Below, piece by piece: positions 53,950 to 62,890 of a DNA stretch of 64,000 bases. Under the pieces are notes generated by a model. It did not search any database, had not been told where the DNA came from, and was given only the letters and a program-made list of their open reading frames with translations. Position 1 is the first letter of the stretch. Each line of letters starts with the position of its first letter. The stretch comes from Erythrobacter sp. (lineage in GTDB: Bacteria > Pseudomonadota > Alphaproteobacteria > Sphingomonadales > Sphingomonadaceae), in assembly GCA_009993605.1 (NCBI GenBank), contig JAACTB010000016.1, positions 1 through 64,000 of the forward strand, in the 5' to 3' direction. A program made the position numbers and the translations under genes.

Positions 53950-55110
53950 TCACCATTCACGGTATTCTGGGAGGAGCGTGACGATCTTTTCGTATTTGCC
54001 CCGCAATTTGTCCGCGATCGTCGGGGCGTAATTCCAGGCTAGAATGACGCAACACGATCCGCTCTGGCCCGTATAGGGATTGATCGGCACGTCGGTGCCG
54101 ACGATGTAGCGTCCCTGGCGGAACGAGGAATCGTCGAAAACCTGCCTGAAAGCATCCCCGCCGCCGACCATGTTCACGAACATTTGTGACCGTCCGGCGG
54201 CCCCGTAACCGTCGACCTTGCCGTAGCTATCCCGAAGCTCCTCCGACTGGGCTGCGCACCGCTCGATCGTCCCAGAGAAGCGATCCTCCGCGACGAGTTC
54301 GTCGCGCTGCACGGGTTGGGCCGGCAGGCTGTCCGAGGTCGTGAGCCGTGAGATACACCGGATCCCGCCTCCGTGCATCGGGATGTTGTCGATCCGGACG
54401 ATGTCGAACCCATACCGGGCGAGCAGCCGGGAAATCGTGGAGGCTGTGAAGTAGGTCAGATGCTCGTGATAGATCGTGTCGAATTGCGCTTCTTCGATAA
54501 GGATGCGCCCGTCGTGCACTTCGATTGCGAACAGTCCACCGTCTCGCAACGCCTGTTTTGCTGCAATTACCGCACTGCCGACATCGTGGATGTGTGCGAA
54601 CACGTTCGAGCACGTGACGAGATCGAAGGTTCCGGTCAGTCCTTCGGCCTCGACCAGATCCGGAGAGAAGAAGCCGGAGCGCACGTCCAACCCCTTCTCT
54701 CGCGCAAGATCGGCCACATTGTCCGACGCGTCCACGCCGACGCAGGCAAACCCGCGGCGCGTGAGCTTGTCGAGAAGGACGCCGTCATTGCAGCCGAACT
54801 CCAGCACCTTGGCGGTCGGTTCGAGCAGTTCTTCGATAACCCCGGCATACTCGTCGAAGTGGCGGACGAGATCGGGAACGGTCGAGGACGAATATCGATA
54901 GTCGGCGTGGAAGATCTCTTCGAGCGGCGGCAAATTGGTCACCTGGAGCAAAGCGCAATCGTCACACTGCGTCAGGTCCAGGGGAAATTTCTTGGCCGTC
55001 TCCTGGCTCTCGGGCACGAGGGGGAATTGGCCGGCCAGGGGCTGCGGACCAAAATCGTAAACGAGGGTAAGATTCTCGGAGCCGCACGACCGGCACTGGG
55101 TGGCACGCAT
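53950..55110 (-). CDS. Class I SAM-dependent methyltransferase (sugar C-methyltransferase-like)
   Basis: A 386-residue three-part protein: an N-terminal zinc-binding domain with C6/C9 and C49/C52, a SAM-binding core (VLEFGCNDGVLL near 104), and a C-terminal NDP-sugar-binding-like domain. This is the layout of TylC3-like sugar C-methyltransferases. The general-base region IYHEHLTYF is present. No dedicated branched-sugar pathway is evident, so its acceptor may be one of the 4-keto intermediates made here. ATG 55110 has AGAAGG just upstream; GTG 55116 lacks spacing. Confidence 0.83.
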   Translation of the reverse strand: MRATQCRSCGSENLTLVYDFGPQPLAGQFPLVPESQETAKKFPLDLTQCDDCALLQVTNLPPLEEIFHADYRYSSSTVPDLVRHFDEYAGVIEELLEPTAKVLEFGCNDGVLLDKLTRRGFACVGVDASDNVADLAREKGLDVRSGFFSPDLVEAEGLTGTFDLVTCSNVFAHIHDVGSAVIAAKQALRDGGLFAIEVHDGRILIEEAQFDTIYHEHLTYFTASTISRLLARYGFDIVRIDNIPMHGGGIRCISRLTTSDSLPAQPVQRDELVAEDRFSGTIERCAAQSEELRDSYGKVDGYGAAGRSQMFVNMVGGGDAFRQVFDDSSFRQGRYIVGTDVPINPYTGQSGSCCVILAWNYAPTIADKLRGKYEKIVTLLPEYREW

Positions 55111-55243
55111 GTTCACCTTCTGAGTGAGTCTTCAATGTTGGATAAAACCTGGCCGACCTACGCACTGGAAATCAGGATGTCGAGCCGTGATGTCCGGTGG
55201 CGAGGCAAGCATGGGCGATCATTCCCACGGCGACCCGCTGCCG

Positions 55244-56440
55244 TCAGACCTTTGCGGCGCTGCCGGGCATCCATTCGCGCACCGCCCTGTCGGCTATGGA
55301 GGTGTACGCGAAATGCGCCGGGCCCACCCGCCGCGCCGCGTCCGCGAGGCCTTCCAGCATGGGATTATGCGGGTCGCTCAGCGTGACGAGCAGACCGTCT
55401 AGCGTCTCGTCGTCGGCCCGCTCGATCGTGATGGTGTTGCCCCCCTTGTCGAGGTGATCGATCCCCGGCCAACGGTGAATGACGACGGGCAGCCCGAGCC
55501 CGATCGCCTGCTCCCACAATACGGAGTGCGTGCCGGGGAAGAACGCGACATCGCCGGAAAGCAGCAGACCGGAAATGTCCTTGGCTTCGGCCCAGCCGGT
55601 GCGGTGTATCGCATCGCATCTGGGCACTTCATCCAGCAGACGGGCAGTTTCCTCGTCGGGTTTCCCGAAGATCACGAGATGCGCGTTGCCGAGCTTTCCC
55701 TCATTCTTCAAATGGGAGAAGCGCGTCGCCAGCTTGTGAATGTTCTTCCGCTTGTCGAGCTTGCCACCGGTCACGAAGACGACATCGTTCTCTCCGATCC
55801 CGAGATCGCGACGGATATCCGCCCGCAACCTAGCGCGTTGCGCCGGATCGAGGCCGGTGTCCTCCACGCCGAAGGGCAGGATCTCGATCTTGGCCGGATC
55901 GATCCCGTACATTTCTTGGAGAAAGCTCGCACGCGCCGGCAGGGTTGCCCAGTGACGGGCGATCGCGTGGTCGCTGCTGCGGACGATCCAACGATACAGC
56001 AGGCCATGCAGGAGATGTTTAGACGCGAACCCACGGGCGCTGTTCACATAATCGGTGTGGCAGTCGGCAACCAGGGGAATGTCGTGCGCCTGTGCGTAAC
56101 GCGCCACCTTGCGCAGGTCCCAGAACTGCGTGTCGTGCGTGAAGATCAAATCGGGGCGAAAAGCCTCAAGGCTTGCGGTCACATCTTCGTAGGCGCGCAG
56201 CTTCGGCGCGAGGCGTTTCGGCACCCAACTCGCATAGGCAAGCCTTTTTACGGTGATGCCGTCTTCGTTCACGTAGGTGCGGGGGTCGTCATAGACCCGT
56301 TCCGGGCCACGGTAATTCTCGGTCGACGCGATGACCATCACCTCATGCCCCTGCGCCTTGTGCACGCGCGGCAGGATGTTTTCCTGATAGCCGAAGCCAT
56401 CGATGTAGAATGCGGCGAGGCAGACATGCGCTATGCGCAT
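55244..56440 (-). CDS. Glycosyltransferase family 4
   Basis: A 398-residue GT-B transferase. N-terminal MRIAHVCLAAFYIDGFGYQENILPR is a GT4 opening. The C-terminal half has FVTGGKLDKRKNIHKL and the donor region LWEQAIGLGLPVVIHRWPGIDHL. It overlaps the acetyltransferase by 10 bases. The 133 bases between its stop and the methyltransferase start hold no feature I can name. Confidence 0.82.
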   Translation of the reverse strand: MRIAHVCLAAFYIDGFGYQENILPRVHKAQGHEVMVIASTENYRGPERVYDDPRTYVNEDGITVKRLAYASWVPKRLAPKLRAYEDVTASLEAFRPDLIFTHDTQFWDLRKVARYAQAHDIPLVADCHTDYVNSARGFASKHLLHGLLYRWIVRSSDHAIARHWATLPARASFLQEMYGIDPAKIEILPFGVEDTGLDPAQRARLRADIRRDLGIGENDVVFVTGGKLDKRKNIHKLATRFSHLKNEGKLGNAHLVIFGKPDEETARLLDEVPRCDAIHRTGWAEAKDISGLLLSGDVAFFPGTHSVLWEQAIGLGLPVVIHRWPGIDHLDKGGNTITIERADDETLDGLLVTLSDPHNPMLEGLADAARRVGPAHFAYTSIADRAVREWMPGSAAKV

Positions 56441-57051
56441 TGCTCAAGTTCCTTCAAGAATTCTTCGGGTTGCCTGATCTTGTGAGCGCATCTTTCCAGA
56501 ACGCTGTCGGGTTTTTCCCACCATTCGCTTGCGATTAGGCGTTCGCGCAGGTTTTCGTCGAAGCGATAGCGGATATGTCTGGCGGGGCTTCCACCGCAGA
56601 TGCTGTACGGTTCGACATCCCGCGTAACCACTGCGCCGGCACCGATCACCGCACCGTGGCCGATGGTCACGCCTTGCATCACGATGGCCCGGTAACCGAC
56701 CCAGACGTCCGCGCCAATTGACGTTCGGTCGGGCGCGGGCCGAGGAAATTCCGAGAATTTCTTGGCGACGCTGTCCCGGCCTTCGTAGAAGACCGGCGAC
56801 ATCCCCACCCATTCTACGGGATGGCGGCCCCCACCGATGGCCACGTGGTTGGCTATCGAACAAAACGGCCCGATATCCGCATTGGAAATTTCGCAATCAT
56901 ACCCGCAGAAAGAGTGCCGACCCATCGTCGACGCCACGAAATTCGATCCGGGCTCCACCTTCGCGGTCGGATGGACGCGGCTGCCGGTTATCGCGGCACC
57001 GCGCAGCTTTTTCAGGCCTTTGCTCCAGATATAGGCGAGCTTTCCGCTCAA
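56431..57051 (-). CDS. CatB-type O-acetyltransferase (left-handed beta-helix)
   Basis: A 206-residue hexapeptide-repeat acyltransferase. GRHSFCGYDCEISNADIGPFCSIANHVAIGGG contains the likely catalytic His, and VWVGYRAIVMQGVTIGHGAVIGAGAVVTRDVEPYSICGGSPAR is the CatB/xenobiotic acyltransferase end. Probably O-acetylates the repeat unit. I start it at TTG 57051, which overlaps the AsnB stop as TTGA and has AAGGGGG upstream; an ATG at 57090 would give a 13-residue extension within the asnB gene. Confidence 0.82.
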   Translation of the reverse strand: MSGKLAYIWSKGLKKLRGAAITGSRVHPTAKVEPGSNFVASTMGRHSFCGYDCEISNADIGPFCSIANHVAIGGGRHPVEWVGMSPVFYEGRDSVAKKFSEFPRPAPDRTSIGADVWVGYRAIVMQGVTIGHGAVIGAGAVVTRDVEPYSICGGSPARHIRYRFDENLRERLIASEWWEKPDSVLERCAHKIRQPEEFLKELEQCA

Positions 57052-58964
57052 GGTTTCGCCCCCTTGCCGTCCACGAAGATGCGATACCACAATTCCACGC
57101 TCAACATGCGGAACAGTACCGGACCGTGATCGCGTCTGCCGCTGCGGTGATCTTCTATCAGCGCCTTCAAGCCCGCTTCGTCGAACAATCCGCGTTCCAG
57201 CGCCCTGTCGCTAAGCAGAAGATCGACCGGGCCGTTGCCGTCCAACGCCTTTTCGAACTGACGTCCTATCGGGGTCGTGAAGCCGAGCTTGGTCCGGTTG
57301 TCGATGATCCAGTCGGGAACGAGGCCACGCGCCGCTTCGCGCAGAAGGTATTTCCCTGTCCCGAGCCTGACCTTGAATTCCGATGGCAGCTTCCAGACAT
57401 ATTCGACCAAGCGGTAGTCGAGGAACGGCATCCGCGATTCCAGGCTATGCGCCATGGAAACCGCGTCGCCGTAATGGAGCAGGTTTACCAGCCCTCCGGC
57501 GTGCTGCCGTCGCAGGGCGCGCCTCAGAAACCCTCGTTCCGGCCGGTCTGCATAGGGCGCATAATCCGGCATATGGGGGGCATCGCGCAAATGGGGGCTG
57601 AGAGCCGCGCGAACACCCGATCGACGTTCGTTAAGGCGCGACAGGAACGGGAAGCGGTTGGCTGCCAGCCGCACCATCATCAAAAGGCTGAAGCCCAGCG
57701 TGAAGGTCCGGGAAAATTCGCGGATCGCGCGCCACGCGCTAAGCAGGCGACCCTTGCGAAGCTGATCGCCCACGCTCGCCCAGAAGACGGTCATGATATA
57801 GCCGCCCATAAGCTCGTCCGCGCCTTGGCCTTCGAGGATCACGGTCAACTCGTCGGTGGCCTCTTCGAGCAGTTGCATCAGCGGCAAGACGGCGGGTGAG
57901 CTGTTGCCGCTGTCCATGTGCCAGACGATTTCCGCCACGCGCGAGACGAAATCTCCGTAATCGGTGTCGACGACCCGTGATTCGAGATTGGCCTCGCCAG
58001 CCAGGCGCACGGCCGACACGGATTCGTCGATGACCGCCGCGCCGCCTGCGTAGATATTCGTATCGAGCCTGAGATCGTCCTCCGGTCGAAACCGAGCCGT
58101 GTATGCGTAGTACCGGCGATCGTGGAGCGCATGCATCTGACAGGCGATCGTCGAGGAATCGAGGCCCGAGGACAGCGTCAGCCCAAGGGGAACGTCGCTG
58201 CGCATACGGATTCGCACGGCGTCTTCGAAGAGCCGCGCATACTCCGCTTTCGCGACTTCGAAACCGGGCGCCTGCTTCGGCGCGTCGGGATAGTCCCAGT
58301 ATCGCTCGACTGAAATCTCTGCCCCGCGCACGACGAGGTTACACCCCTGGGGGAGACGACGCACCTTTTCGAACCAGGTGCGTTCGTGCTGCGCCCCAAC
58401 GGATGTGCGCACGAAATTGGCGATCGCGGTCAGGTCAGGCTCGATAAGCTCGGGACGATAACTTACGATGGCCTTGATCTCGGATGCGAAGATCAGCTGA
58501 CCATCGTGGACGGCGTAATTGAAAGGTTTGACGCCAAATCGGTCGCGCGAGCAGAAGACCGAACCGTCCGTGCGGTCCAGGATCGCAAAGGCCCACATCC
58601 CGTTGAACCGCGTGACGCAGTCCCGCCCCCAATAATGAAAGGCGGCGAGCACGACTTCCGTGTCGCCTTCGGTTCGGAACTGCGCGCCTAAAGCGAGTAG
58701 TTCTTCGCGCAGCTCCAGGTAATTGTAGATCTCGCCGTTGAAGACGAGGCTGTATCGATCCGCGTATTCGAAGGGCTGATCGTTGTCGCGCGAAAGATCG
58801 ATGATCGCTAGGCGGCGATGGCCCAGGATCGCTCGCGAACCGTAGCGTTTCACGCCCCAGGCATTCGGCCCGCGATGCTCCATGGTGTGGAGCGCCTGCG
58901 TGAACCGATCTTCAGCGAAGCCACCGCCTTCCTTCAGATCTACGATACCGAATATGCCGCACAT
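57048..58964 (-). CDS. asnB: Asparagine synthase (glutamine-hydrolysing) family amidotransferase
   Basis: A 638-residue two-domain enzyme. The N-terminal Ntn glutaminase begins MCGIFGIVD, so removal of Met exposes catalytic Cys; the synthase domain has the PP-loop LSSGLDSS near residue 255. In polysaccharide loci such proteins (WbpS-like) are thought to amidate uronic acids rather than make asparagine. Two UDP-sugar dehydrogenases lie immediately upstream in the operon, which favours that role. Gap to wecC: 9 bases. Confidence 0.87.
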   Translation of the reverse strand: MCGIFGIVDLKEGGGFAEDRFTQALHTMEHRGPNAWGVKRYGSRAILGHRRLAIIDLSRDNDQPFEYADRYSLVFNGEIYNYLELREELLALGAQFRTEGDTEVVLAAFHYWGRDCVTRFNGMWAFAILDRTDGSVFCSRDRFGVKPFNYAVHDGQLIFASEIKAIVSYRPELIEPDLTAIANFVRTSVGAQHERTWFEKVRRLPQGCNLVVRGAEISVERYWDYPDAPKQAPGFEVAKAEYARLFEDAVRIRMRSDVPLGLTLSSGLDSSTIACQMHALHDRRYYAYTARFRPEDDLRLDTNIYAGGAAVIDESVSAVRLAGEANLESRVVDTDYGDFVSRVAEIVWHMDSGNSSPAVLPLMQLLEEATDELTVILEGQGADELMGGYIMTVFWASVGDQLRKGRLLSAWRAIREFSRTFTLGFSLLMMVRLAANRFPFLSRLNERRSGVRAALSPHLRDAPHMPDYAPYADRPERGFLRRALRRQHAGGLVNLLHYGDAVSMAHSLESRMPFLDYRLVEYVWKLPSEFKVRLGTGKYLLREAARGLVPDWIIDNRTKLGFTTPIGRQFEKALDGNGPVDLLLSDRALERGLFDEAGLKALIEDHRSGRRDHGPVLFRMLSVELWYRIFVDGKGAKP

Positions 58965-58973
58965 GATACCCGC

Positions 58974-60245
58974 CTATTCGCAGGTCTGGCGCCAGATGCC
59001 ACGCATATCGAGAACGTGCCCCCGCGGACACGGCATTGCCTTAAACTCGCGGTGATCGACCAGCAGGAGATGGAGGTCGGCCTCGGCCGCATCTTCGGTA
59101 TCGGTGAGACTGGCCCCTTCCAGTCCGGAGGGCAGCTCTTCGATATTGGGTTCGATGAGCTTGACCGTGCCGGTGTGCGAGCCCGCCAATTGTCGCGCGA
59201 TTGCGAGCGAAGGGCTATCTCTCAGATCGTCGATATCCGGTTTGAAAGCCAAACCATAACACGCGAGCGTCAGGTTCTCTTGCGGCTGCCCGGTCTGTTC
59301 GCTCAGGCCGCGTAGCGCCTCCTCGACCTTTCGCATGACCCAGCCGGGCTTGTCGTCGTTGACGTTGCGCGCGGTCCTGATCAACCGCGCTTCTTCAGGT
59401 GCTGACGATACGATGAACCAGGGGTCGCAGGCGATACAGTGCCCGCCCACGCCCGGCCCGGGCTGGAGCACGTTCACGCGGGGGTGGCGATTGGCCAGTT
59501 CGATCAGTTCCCAGACATCGATGCCCAGTCTGTCGCAGATGATCGACAGTTCGTTGGCGAAAGCGATGTTGACGTCGCGAAAGCTGTTTTCCGTAAGCTT
59601 GCACATTTCCGCCACCCGCGGACTGCTTGCGCGAATGCACGTGCCCGTCACGAACCGGCCATACAAGCGGGCGGCACGTTCGGAACATCGCGCCGTCATG
59701 CCGCCAATCACGCGGTCGTTCTCGATCAACTCCTGCATCACCTTGCCGGGCAAGACGCGTTCGGGGCAGTAGGCTATGTTGATATCGGCGTCATCGTCGG
59801 CATCTTGAGGGAAACTGAGGTCGGGCCGTTCCTCGGCCAGCCAACCGGCCATCTGTTCCGTCGCGCCCACGGGAGAGGTGGATTCCAGGATCACGATATC
59901 GCCCGTCTTGAGCACCTTGGCGATCGAACGCGCCGCCTGTTCGACGAATCGCAGATCGGGTTCGTGATCCGGCCCCTTGAAGGGCGTCGGCACGGCGATG
60001 AGAAACGCCTGCGATGCCTCCGGGGCGGTTGACGCGCGCAGGGCGCCGCTGCTCACCGTCTGCGAAACCACTTCGGCAAGCCCCGGCTCGACGATGTGGA
60101 TCTCGCCGCGATTGACTGTCGCCACGACGTCTTCCTTGACGTCGACGCCGAGGACGCGAGCGCCGCGCGACGCCAGCATGGCTGCGGTCGGAAGGCCGAT
60201 ATAACCGAGGCCGATCACGGCGATCTGTTCGGAATTCTCAGTCAT
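58974..60245 (-). CDS. wecC: UDP-N-acetyl-D-mannosamine dehydrogenase
   Basis: A 423-residue UDP-glucose/GDP-mannose dehydrogenase family member that oxidises C6 of UDP-ManNAc to the uronic acid. N-terminal NAD fold: AVIGLGYIGLP. The catalytic Cys is in GPGVGGHCIACDPWF; the IACDPWFIV variant is the WecC form. The C-terminal UDP-binding domain ends with DMRGIW. It would use UDP-ManNAc from the WecB homologue at 31952. Confidence 0.9.
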   Translation of the reverse strand: MTENSEQIAVIGLGYIGLPTAAMLASRGARVLGVDVKEDVVATVNRGEIHIVEPGLAEVVSQTVSSGALRASTAPEASQAFLIAVPTPFKGPDHEPDLRFVEQAARSIAKVLKTGDIVILESTSPVGATEQMAGWLAEERPDLSFPQDADDDADINIAYCPERVLPGKVMQELIENDRVIGGMTARCSERAARLYGRFVTGTCIRASSPRVAEMCKLTENSFRDVNIAFANELSIICDRLGIDVWELIELANRHPRVNVLQPGPGVGGHCIACDPWFIVSSAPEEARLIRTARNVNDDKPGWVMRKVEEALRGLSEQTGQPQENLTLACYGLAFKPDIDDLRDSPSLAIARQLAGSHTGTVKLIEPNIEELPSGLEGASLTDTEDAAEADLHLLLVDHREFKAMPCPRGHVLDMRGIWRQTCE

Positions 60246-60269
60246 GACTAACGCTCGATACGGTTCCCA

Positions 60270-61580
60270 TCACAGCCGGAGATCGCTTTCGTCCGCCGCG
60301 AACAGATGTTTGAGATCATAAAGGACATGATTGTCCGCACCAAAAGCGCGGACGGCGTCCACGCCCATCGCACGAAATTCTTCGTGTGCCACGGCCAGGA
60401 CGATTCCGTCATAGCGGCCCAGTTCGAGTTCGCTCACAAGCCCGAAGCCATATTCCTCGCGGCAGGTTTCGTCCGAGGCAACGGGATCGTAGACATCGAC
60501 GTCCAGGCCGAATTCCCGCATTTCACCCACGAGATCAGCCACCTTCGTATTGCGCAGATCGGGGCAGTTCTCCTTGAACGTCACCCCTAGAACCAGCACG
60601 TTGGCTCCCTTGACGCGGATGTCGCGGTCTATGAGTGCCTTGACGAGTTGCTGGGCGGCATAGGCGGCCATGCCATCGTTGGTCCGGCGACCGGCGAGGA
60701 TTATTTCGGGGCGGCAGCCGATCGCTTCCGCCTTGTAGGTCAGATAATACGGATCGACGCCGATGCAGTGTCCACCGACCAGGCCGGGGCGGAAGGCGAG
60801 GAAGTTCCACTTCGTCTCTGCGGCCTTCAACACTTCTTCGGTGTCGATGCCGAGGCGATTGAAGATCATCGCCAGCTCGTTGATCAGCGCGATGTTGAGG
60901 TCGCGCTGCGTGTTTTCGATGACCTTCGCGGCTTCGGCTACGCGAATTGAGGATGCGCGATGGGTGCCGGCACGAATGATCGAGGCGTAAAGGTCATCGA
61001 CGAATTCGGCCGCCCCTTCATTCGATCCGGAGGTGATTTTTAGAATGTCCGGAAGCCGTCGGGCGCGATCGCCGGGATTGATGCGTTCGGGCGAATAGCC
61101 CGCGCTGAAATCGCGGTTGAACGCCAGGCCGGATGTCTGCTCGAGGATCGGTACGCAATGCTCTTCGGTCGCGCCTGGATAGACGGTCGATTCGTAGATG
61201 ACGACGTCGCCGCGCTTCAACACCGAGCCCACGGCTTTGGAGGCAGAAGTCAGCGGGGACAGATCCGGGCGTCTCTGATCGTCGAGGGGGGTCGGCACGG
61301 TCACGATGAAGGTGCGGCAATCCTTCAACGCCTCGATATCGCAGGTGAACGACAGGCGCGGCTGAACCGCCGTCAGTTCGGCCTCCGTCAATTCCAGGGT
61401 CGTATCGATGCCGGCGGTCAATTGTTCGACGCGGCGCGGCGAGATGTCGAAACCCACGACATCCATGGAACATGCGAATTCGACCGCAAGGGGCAAGCCC
61501 ACATAACCCAGGCCGATGACGGCGATCCGGGGTTCGGAGATGGGCGGCAGAGTGGGCGACATAGCGGCGGGAGCGTTCAT
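60270..61580 (-). CDS. tviB: TviB/WbpO-like UDP-N-acetylglucosamine C6 dehydrogenase
   Basis: A 436-residue nucleotide-sugar dehydrogenase of the Vi-antigen TviB type. [16 protein letters not shown] near residue 20; catalytic Cys in [32 protein letters not shown] and [15 protein letters not shown] are TviB/WbpO signatures. Product: UDP-GlcNAcA or its 4-epimer. It differs clearly from the adjacent WecC, so the locus makes two HexNAc-uronic acids or channels alternative substrates. Start ATG 61580; ATG 61562 is possible. Confidence 0.88.
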   Translation of the reverse strand: MNAPAAMSPTLPPISEPRIAVIGLGYVGLPLAVEFACSMDVVGFDISPRRVEQLTAGIDTTLELTEAELTAVQPRLSFTCDIEALKDCRTFIVTVPTPLDDQRRPDLSPLTSASKAVGSVLKRGDVVIYESTVYPGATEEHCVPILEQTSGLAFNRDFSAGYSPERINPGDRARRLPDILKITSGSNEGAAEFVDDLYASIIRAGTHRASSIRVAEAAKVIENTQRDLNIALINELAMIFNRLGIDTEEVLKAAETKWNFLAFRPGLVGGHCIGVDPYYLTYKAEAIGCRPEIILAGRRTNDGMAAYAAQQLVKALIDRDIRVKGANVLVLGVTFKENCPDLRNTKVADLVGEMREFGLDVDVYDPVASDETCREEYGFGLVSELELGRYDGIVLAVAHEEFRAMGVDAVRAFGADNHVLYDLKHLFAADESDLRL

Positions 61581-61645
61581 GGGTGTCGTCTTATGCTGAA
61601 GCTTGAGAGATCGTGAAGCCGCCCGCTGGTTGGCAGAACTGAGGT

Positions 61646-62875
61646 TCAGAGCGCTTTCGATAATCGCAGATCACCGAGCAGAAGGTCGTTCGAGAGTTGG
61701 CTGTCCCCACCGTCGACGTCAAGGGCCAGCAGGACGGCTTGGCAGTTCGCGGGCACGGCGAAGGACAAGCGCAGTCCCGTCTCACCACCCTGTGTGGTGC
61801 GGCTTTGCGTGAAAGGAAGCGATTGCCCGGTCTCGCTTTGGCCGCCAAGGCAGCCGAGTGTCCATTCGGTGGCATCGAGAAGCTCGGACGCGCCGCCTTG
61901 CACTTTCGCCGAGAACACATAGCGGCCCGGATCGAGGAAGAGGATCTTGGACGCGGCCCTGCCGGCTCTTCCGGGGTTGGCGTAGATCGACATCACCGTG
62001 CCCCCCAGAGGCTGAGCGCCGTAACCGTCGACCTCGGCGAATTGCCAGAGCATGATGTTGCCGCGCCTATCCAGCCAATCGGCCCGAAGCTCGGGCGACA
62101 CGAGAATTTCGGGATCGCCGAGATCGAAGCGGATGAAGACGTTGCGCGCCAGGTCCAGCAGCCCCGCGCTCACCAGCCGCGATGTCAGCCCGTTGTAGAT
62201 TTCGTCACGCCTGGCGAATTGGCGGACGTTTTCGGACCGGATTATGTACTGATAGAGGATGCGGGGGTCCTCGGTCCTCTCCATCGCGAAGAGAAGGAAG
62301 TCGTCTAGCCATGGCGGATTGTCGGCCATGATCTCGCGAAAATCCGGCTCGATACCGGGGATCTCGATGGCGCGGGCAAGATTGGGAAAGAACAGATCCC
62401 ACGATCTCTCGCTGGTCCTGAGCGCCGTATCGTAGGAGCGCAAAACCAGTCCTAGGTCATTGCTTTCGACGCCCTTGCGAATGAGCAGGGCTTGCGTTCC
62501 CAGATCTCGGCGAGAGACTTCGTTGGACAGTTCCACGAGGGCGAAATCGGGATCGCTCTCCAACGTGCCGGTTTTCGATATCGCAAGTAGGCGGAGAGCT
62601 CCGGGGTTGAGCGCCATTACGCGAAGGGAGTTGCGTAGCGGCTCAACTATTTCCGGAGCGCCGAGCTTGTTTTCCAGCGCCCTGCTAGCGACCACGGCTG
62701 CCATCTTCGGCGCGGCGATCGGTTCGTCTGCCTTCAGCATGACGGCGATTTGCGGTCGGAGGCTGCGGAAGGACATGACGGTCGCATGCCATGCGCTGGC
62801 GAACATGAGCACCAAAGCAACGGCAATTACGCTGAGCCGGAATGACCGGCGATTGGCGACAAGCTCCATCGACAT
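61646..62875 (-). CDS. Hypothetical membrane-anchored protein of EPS operon
   Basis: A 409-residue protein I do not recognise. One hydrophobic segment near residues 13-32 ([20 protein letters not shown]) is an anchor or uncleaved signal. Residues ~50-250 look alpha-helical with short repeats similar to TPR-like scaffolds ([15 protein letters not shown]-type turns). The last ~140 residues are beta-rich ([27 protein letters not shown]), possibly a carbohydrate-binding-like sandwich. It lies directly downstream of wzc (15 bases), suggesting a role in assembly or export of the polymer. Confidence 0.6.
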   Translation of the reverse strand: MSMELVANRRSFRLSVIAVALVLMFASAWHATVMSFRSLRPQIAVMLKADEPIAAPKMAAVVASRALENKLGAPEIVEPLRNSLRVMALNPGALRLLAISKTGTLESDPDFALVELSNEVSRRDLGTQALLIRKGVESNDLGLVLRSYDTALRTSERSWDLFFPNLARAIEIPGIEPDFREIMADNPPWLDDFLLFAMERTEDPRILYQYIIRSENVRQFARRDEIYNGLTSRLVSAGLLDLARNVFIRFDLGDPEILVSPELRADWLDRRGNIMLWQFAEVDGYGAQPLGGTVMSIYANPGRAGRAASKILFLDPGRYVFSAKVQGGASELLDATEWTLGCLGGQSETGQSLPFTQSRTTQGGETGLRLSFAVPANCQAVLLALDVDGGDSQLSNDLLLGDLRLSKAL

Positions 62876-62890
62876 TTTTCCGGCGCAGCC

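Noticed and set aside
57051-57090. ATG 57090 as start of the CatB-type acetyltransferase
   Set aside because: It lies inside the asnB coding end; TTG 57051 has AAGGGGG at proper spacing and forms a TTGA overlap typical of this operon. Not fully excluded.
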